Assembly (NCBI GenBank): GCA_029379385.1
Contig: CM055608.1
Location: 30,068,350-30,132,349 of the forward strand
Direction of reading: 5' to 3'
DNA from: Quillaja saponaria
Lineage: Eukaryota; Streptophyta; Magnoliopsida; Fabales; Quillajaceae
Length of the DNA: 64,000 bases
Below the pieces are notes generated by a model, which had not been told where the DNA came from, did not search any database, and worked only from the letters and a program-made list of their open reading frames with translations. Shown here piece by piece: positions 58,780 to 64,000 of this stretch. Positions within the stretch are counted from its first letter, which is position 1. Each line of letters opens with the position of its first letter. The position numbers and the translations under genes are program-made.

Positions 58780-61700
58780 TTTCTGGTGTGGAAATCCTGC
58801 AGGGCGTTATACGAATCAGTGACTGCATTTATGCCCAAAAATATGAAAGGGAACTTGGCTAGTGATGTTGCAGTCATTGCAGAGGATTGGAATTTGGGGC
58901 CTCGGTACAATTTCCAAGTAAGTAGTAACCCAGCAATTTGTCTAACAGCATTCAGAAACATTTCGAGAATAAAATAAAACAAAACATACCGACTCTAAGT
59001 AAATCCATATCAATAATAGTTGAGAGCAAAATGTGATAGAGAATAACATCATAAATCAGCAAGGAAACATTCCAATCCTCTAGGAAGAATAATATTTTTT
59101 ATAGTGGGTTATCCAACCTGCATCATTGCTGAAGCTTTGGAAACCAAGATCAACTGTGAGATGCATCTCTGAAAGATATATGTAGGTTGCATGCATATTG
59201 AAGCTTCAGCAATAATACCTAATGTACATGTAGATTGGTTGTGTTGGGACTTGGGATCACACAGAAACACAGTATGTGTCTACGCGTGCATCTCACAATT
59301 GTGGTGATTACTGACAAGTAGACGAGAAAAGATTTAATGAGGGCTTCTTGGGTTGGAAAGTTGAGGAAATGTGAAGGTCCAAATGGCACAATTTTCCTTT
59401 CTCCCGTAAAACTGATGAAGTGGACTGGCACAAATCAAGTTTTTTTTTTTGACACAAAAACAGTTTTAACATGCATAAACAAACACTATTCCTATGTTTA
59501 AATGAAATCCAAGCAAAATATGAATGCAAAATTCTTTTATGCTAAAATCATTCAATCAATCAATCCAGGTACATCAATGTACACTTGAAGCAGATCAACT
59601 GAGAGAGCAATTCAGCTGAAGCAACTACCTCAAACCGATATTTCTCAAGTATGGGAGCAGCCTTAATCTATCAATCAGAAAAGCAACCGTGTCAAGATAT
59701 TTACAACCTTATAAAAGAAAGCAAATTTCAAAGTTGAAACCAGAAGGAGGCTCATTAACCAAATTTTGTAAGAGGTAAAGTCTATGAAGCTTGTCAACCG
59801 TCCTCATGAAGATAGCACTCAGTAGATCCAACATCAAATAAACCTTAGGAACTCTGAAAAATGATATTTATTAGGAACTCTGAAAAATGATATTTATTAA
59901 CATAACACATAACTTCACTCTGTTAACACTGAAAGCTGACAACAAAAATCTTTTTAGTGCTTCTACTTGAAACTGAGAGTTCTTCAAAACCCAAATTGGA
60001 AAAGCATACTTTACAAGGCATCCCTGATTTCTGATTTTTCTAAGTGTATATGGAAAACTAATATTTTTTTCTAAACATTTGGACTGGTTACTATTGCAAA
60101 CTAATATATTACAAGGCAGACTTGATTAACAGCACTTTCATGAATGTCACAACTTACAACCACCATAAATTGAATATTGCAAACTACAAGTTAATATATA
60201 AATATCCCTCCCATATCACAAGTTTTTTCAATATTAGCTCCATGACAGAACTCCCAGTGTATTTGCAAAGTTCAAAATTTACCTTGGGAAGAACTTCATC
60301 CATGGGAACGGCATGCATAATTCAACTAGGAAAACATGAATTCAACAAAGTCACAGCTTGACCAAAAAACCAAATTTATCAGGAAGGAGCAGAGAGAAAC
60401 CTACCTCCTGACCTAAATATCTCCAGTGCTCAGACATGTAGAGCAATGTCTTGGGAGCAGATAGTACAACAGTACTGGTTGATAAATCAAATGCTGTTAA
60501 TGACCCAGTACAACTTTTTACTTGTTAAAATTATAAGATAAATAAAGGGGTAACTTCGAAAGTAAGATGACAACTGATTTTGATCTGCCCTTCATGAAAG
60601 CATTCCATATGCATCGTGTGTCCACAATGCATAATTGTGGTACCTTTAATTGAGTCGAAAAGATACTGTCAGCATGCATAACAGGGTTCGAAATTCCATT
60701 CAAACTTCAAAAGAATAACAGTAGTTCTCAGCCAAAACATAATTACAGTACCCAAATCACAAACCTCACAACAGACAGGACAATAAGGACATTGACTCTT
60801 CATCAAGTTCTCTACACATAAGTGATTGTCACGTAGGTTCACTGCATAGCAAGCTCATAATGGGAACAGAATATCACAATATAATTTAATAATTTCAAAA
60901 TGAAAACTTACCAAGGAGAAGTTATCAAAACAGACAACAATATAAAATGTTCTTCAGATGCCAAAAAACACAGTTTTATCATGCTTTAACTTTATGATAC
61001 TTGTGGCAAGAAAAAGAAAATACCTGAGTAAAACATATAGGGAAAGTGAAAGTATACACAGTTGTGAATAAGCACAATGACACTGACATACTAATTAATT
61101 AAACTGAATGCCACTTCAACTTCTCTTTCTTTTTTTTTTCTTTTTTTAAAAAAAAAAAAATTCCATTTCCAGGGAACAAAAAGGGCAAAAATAATCCAAA
61201 CAATTGGTTAGTGATTACTGACCTACAAATCCCACATTCCTAGCAATGGAACTCCCTTTATCTGTCTGCATTAATGACAACAGTGCATTGTATCAAATGT
61301 TAAAATAACCATAATATCCACGCGCACAAAAAAAAAAAAAAAAAAAACTCATTTGTTGGAACTATGCTTCTTACATCATTAAAATTTGCAAATGTTGCGA
61401 TAATGTTCTCCCATGTTAACACCACAGTTAGAACACACCTTAGCAACCTAATATATCAACATAAAGACAAATATCAGAAGCCATTTTTTTTTTGGGTAGG
61501 AATCTGCAGCTAAATTATGTCAGTGAAATCAGCAAACAGGAAAAAGAACAATATTACAACCTCCTGCTCGGTTTCACAGACTGAACATACAACCTGGAAT
61601 GTCCAATTCAACTCAATGTTCGATTAAATGAAATAAACACAGACACATTAAAGTGAGTATGGGTGTATGCATAGAAAAATAGAAAACAAACGCACATACT

Positions 61701-62134
61701 TGCTTAACATCGTGTCTGACAAGTTCATGTGGGTCTTTGGGGTTGCTAAGAGAGCTCTAAAACAGAACCACAATGAAATTGAGAAAGAGGAAAAGATCAA
61801 AAAAAGGAACAACCCAACTCGGAAATTCCCAAACTTGAATAATAAGGTGCATATATATTGTGCTATATTTATGTGAGATAATAGAGACCATGCCCTAGTT
61901 GTAACAGTGGCGACAGAGGAAGATCTAGTTGCAGCATGGGGTTCTAATTTTGCATCGTCTCTTATAGTGTAAGCACCCAAACCAAATAAAAATTAACATT
62001 AAAAACATACCCAGAAGAAAATAAAAACGAAACCACCAAACAGAAGAAAGGAAATGAAGCATTCTTGCATGATACTATTACCTGTGTTGCAGTTTTTCAA
62101 AATCCTCTCTTCTCGGAGTTGCAGAGTCTTCCAT
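58780..62134 (-). pseudogene. CHY-zinc-finger/RING E3 ubiquitin ligase pseudogene (MIEL1/RZFP34 type), introns retained
   Basis: At least eleven exon remnants lie in order. E1 62134-62082 MEDSATPRREDFEKLQH. E2 ~61976-61889, HYKRRCKIRTPCCN then stop, IFLCRHC. E3 61756-61700 SSLSNPKDPHELVRHDVKQ. E4 61593-61561 VVCSVCETEQE. E5 61447-61375 VAKVCSNCGVNMGEHYRNIC. E6 61265-61223 FHC, stop, ECGIC. E7 60841-60765 NLRDNHLCVENLMKSQCPYC. E8 from 60665 [21 protein letters not shown]9 ~60475-60410 YCCTICSQ. E10 ~60310 is weak. E11 ~58930-58780 ILCNDCNITSQVPFHIFGHK. Defects: two GAG-to-TAG-type stops in E2, lost E2 acceptor, zinc Cys to Arg and a +1 base in E5, TAG in E6, a ~2-base loss in E11. Retained introns mean an unprocessed duplicate. 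Confidence 0.9.
59845..59896. repeat. 26-bp tandem duplication in a pseudogene intron
   Basis: A unit starting TTAGGAACTCTGAAAAATGA occupies 59845-59870 and 59871-59896 without change. Confidence 0.9.
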
Positions 62135-64000
62135 TGGTTGGAGGGTTAGGGCGTGAAAGAAGACAATAATGGCTGAATTCGCCCGCAAAGGTGGGAAAAT
62201 TGAAAGCCTATGTTATTAATGTTCATTTGTAACAAATAAGTTCTACTTTTAAAAACATTTTTAATGAAATATTTTTATCTAGTTATAGTATATTTTATCT
62301 AAGCGCCATGATCGTATGGATCAATTCTAATACACCAAGATTATGAAGACCAATTTTGTAAACGTATAAAAGTTATGTTTAAAATATTTTTATCGATTAA
62401 ACTAAACAGTGAATTAATAAAATAATTTTATCAATTAAATTATCAAATAAATAATATAATTAAAATTATTATAAAACTTGTTTTAATAATTAACATTCTT
62501 ACACCATGCAGCGTACAAAAGAAAAACCAGTCCTGCTAAAGTGTTCTTGTTTGGTCTGTGAAGATAATAATCATATAATTCTGAAAGCATCCCATCGATC
62601 CAAGAACTATAGGAAAACAAATTACAGAGAGATAGAAGTTCGAATGTCAAATGTGAGGGCTATTGCAACCAAAGCCCCTACTGGATTTCTCATTACCGTG
62701 CGTATATTTTGTAGATATATGTTCAGAAAGAAAGAATGATTTACTATTACAAATATGGTGCATTATGGCCAGCGTTTGTGCTCTTGTTTTGTGCACATCA
62801 GAGGTCACAATTTTACAACGCCAAACTCTGATTTAACTTTGGAAGATTGACTACAAAATGAACAAAACTAATACAAACAATTACAATCTGATACAGACAA
62901 CTGTACGTCCCTGGATGACATTTAAAACGTGCGGGCATTTCTGTCATCATGGAACACCCCAATCCTATCTGGAAGGCCAGCAACCTCAGCACTGTTCATA
63001 ATCTAAAGGATAGAACATGAGCATGGATTCAGCTTCTGCATGTCTTCTTGATTTTTCTCTACAATATGACCCAAAGGAAGAAATATGACATTACGAGGAA
63101 CGTCACAAAATTTTAAGATGCCATAATGTGCATAATTCTAAATATTTGACAAAGCAGAAGAAAAACCCAACCTATATTACTTAAAAGGATAAATGAATCT
63201 GAAACTAGGTTAACATACTTAGATCACAGCAAATATTAGAGACTATAATTTGAATCTTACTCGATTTCTTTTTCTTACAGATAAAGTGACCACCTTTTTC
63301 AGTCAATTAGAATATTTGAAAATTTCTACTCAGCGAAGTCCTCAAATCAATACCAAGCCCTTCTTCAGTACCCCAAAATTTATGATTAAGATGTGAAGTT
63401 ATCAATGATTTGCCTTTTATTATCAACAATCATATGTTATTATTGATCATTTAATATATCTGAAAACATGATTTATACGATTCAGTAAAAGCCGAGGAAG
63501 GTTCCTTCTGAAACAACACTTGAATATCTGAAATATGCAAAGGAACAATTACACGAGTAACAACAAAAGACACTTCACTTTCTGAATTAATTGAAGATGT
63601 AACAACACAGAAGGATAAATCTAGAACTATAGTTGGTAAGTTTTTTGTAAATAAACCAAAAACAAAAGACTCCAACTCTTACTAGCTTCACAAGATCAAA
63701 CAAGGTTTTCATAAATATACGTGCCTTTCTATAAGTAGAAACAAACAGAGAAAATAATACAGCTATGCCACTAAAAATAATGCCTGATGCATAATCAAAA
63801 GCTCTTTGTCAGTTCCCCCAACATAAGTTAATCTTTTCCCATATGCTGATAAATAAATCTACTAGATACTGTTTGCTTCTCAAAAAAAATTTTGTTTATG
63901 GGACATGAAGAAGGGGGTGTTGAGAGCAACTGCAACAGTTGTATAGAAAATTTAAAAAAGGGAACTGGATGAATCATTTCAGGAAAATTTATCATTTGCA
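62135..64000. other. Intergenic to window end, no gene recognised
   Basis: Short frames only (62506-62739 plus, 63675-63451 minus), neither resembling a known family. The promoter region of the CHY/RING pseudogene would lie at the left. Confidence 0.45.

Noticed and set aside
62506..62739. 77-codon plus-strand ORF with several Cys as a zinc-finger gene
   Set aside because: Cys spacing fits no family I know and there is no supporting context.
1..64000. CRISPR arrays, bacterial operons, ribosome binding sites
   Set aside because: The window is plant nuclear DNA; no regularly spaced identical repeats with unique spacers were seen.

Overview
This is a nuclear window from a eudicot plant. The evidence is the introns with GT..AG borders, plant-only gene families (TIR1/AFB auxin receptor, SWEET, NAC, B-box/CONSTANS-like, cellulose synthase, tubby-like protein), AT-rich intergenic DNA, and plant Copia, L1, RTE, SINE and Mutator-like elements. 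The species cannot be fixed from the sequence alone.

Layout. 1-3412 is the 5' part of a decayed minus-strand Ty1/Copia element that runs off the left edge. 3.4-10.1 kb is mostly gene-free, with a precisely bounded SINE, an RNase H relic and a cellulose-synthase exon fragment. 10.17-12.8 kb is an unusual AT-rich unit with similar inverted ends, a TATA box inside a 15-bp palindrome and a 41-codon acidic ORF. 13.4-15.9 kb holds an orphan last exon of a tubby-like gene, a ~310-bp tandem duplication and a GAGCTCG-rich element. 16.3-16.9 kb is a small two-exon Gly/Pro-rich, Cys-rich gene. 18.0-18.8 kb has an unidentified exon, a possible C/D snoRNA and a telo-box/site II promoter-like stretch. 20.2-22.7 kb is a dead RTE LINE.

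27.2-29.9 kb is an intact three-exon TIR1-type auxin receptor gene with its miR393 target site. 33.1-34.9 kb is an FYV7/TAP26-like rRNA-processing gene (minus) with a telo-box and two site II motifs upstream. 37.0-41.35 kb is a 5'-truncated L1 LINE (minus) flanked by a perfect 17-bp target-site duplication. 41.8-43.2 kb is a six-exon SWEET sugar transporter (minus). 46.2-47.4 kb is a Mutator-type non-autonomous element with ~150-170-bp inverted ends. 48.5-49.4 kb is a divergent NAC gene. 50.1-51.6 kb is an aspartic-protease pseudogene (minus). 53.2-56.1 kb is a four-exon COL14/15-type B-box gene (minus). 58.8-62.1 kb is a multi-exon CHY/RING E3-ligase pseudogene (minus).

The intact genes (TIR1-like, FYV7-like, SWEET, NAC, COL14/15-like and the small Gly-rich gene) are independently promoted and do not form one pathway. 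I found no clear new multi-gene system. The most unusual pieces are the 10.2-12.8 kb unit, the compensated frameshift in the Gly-rich gene, the snoRNA candidate and the possible gene capture in the Mutator-like element. Exon borders were read by eye from splice signals and family conservation.
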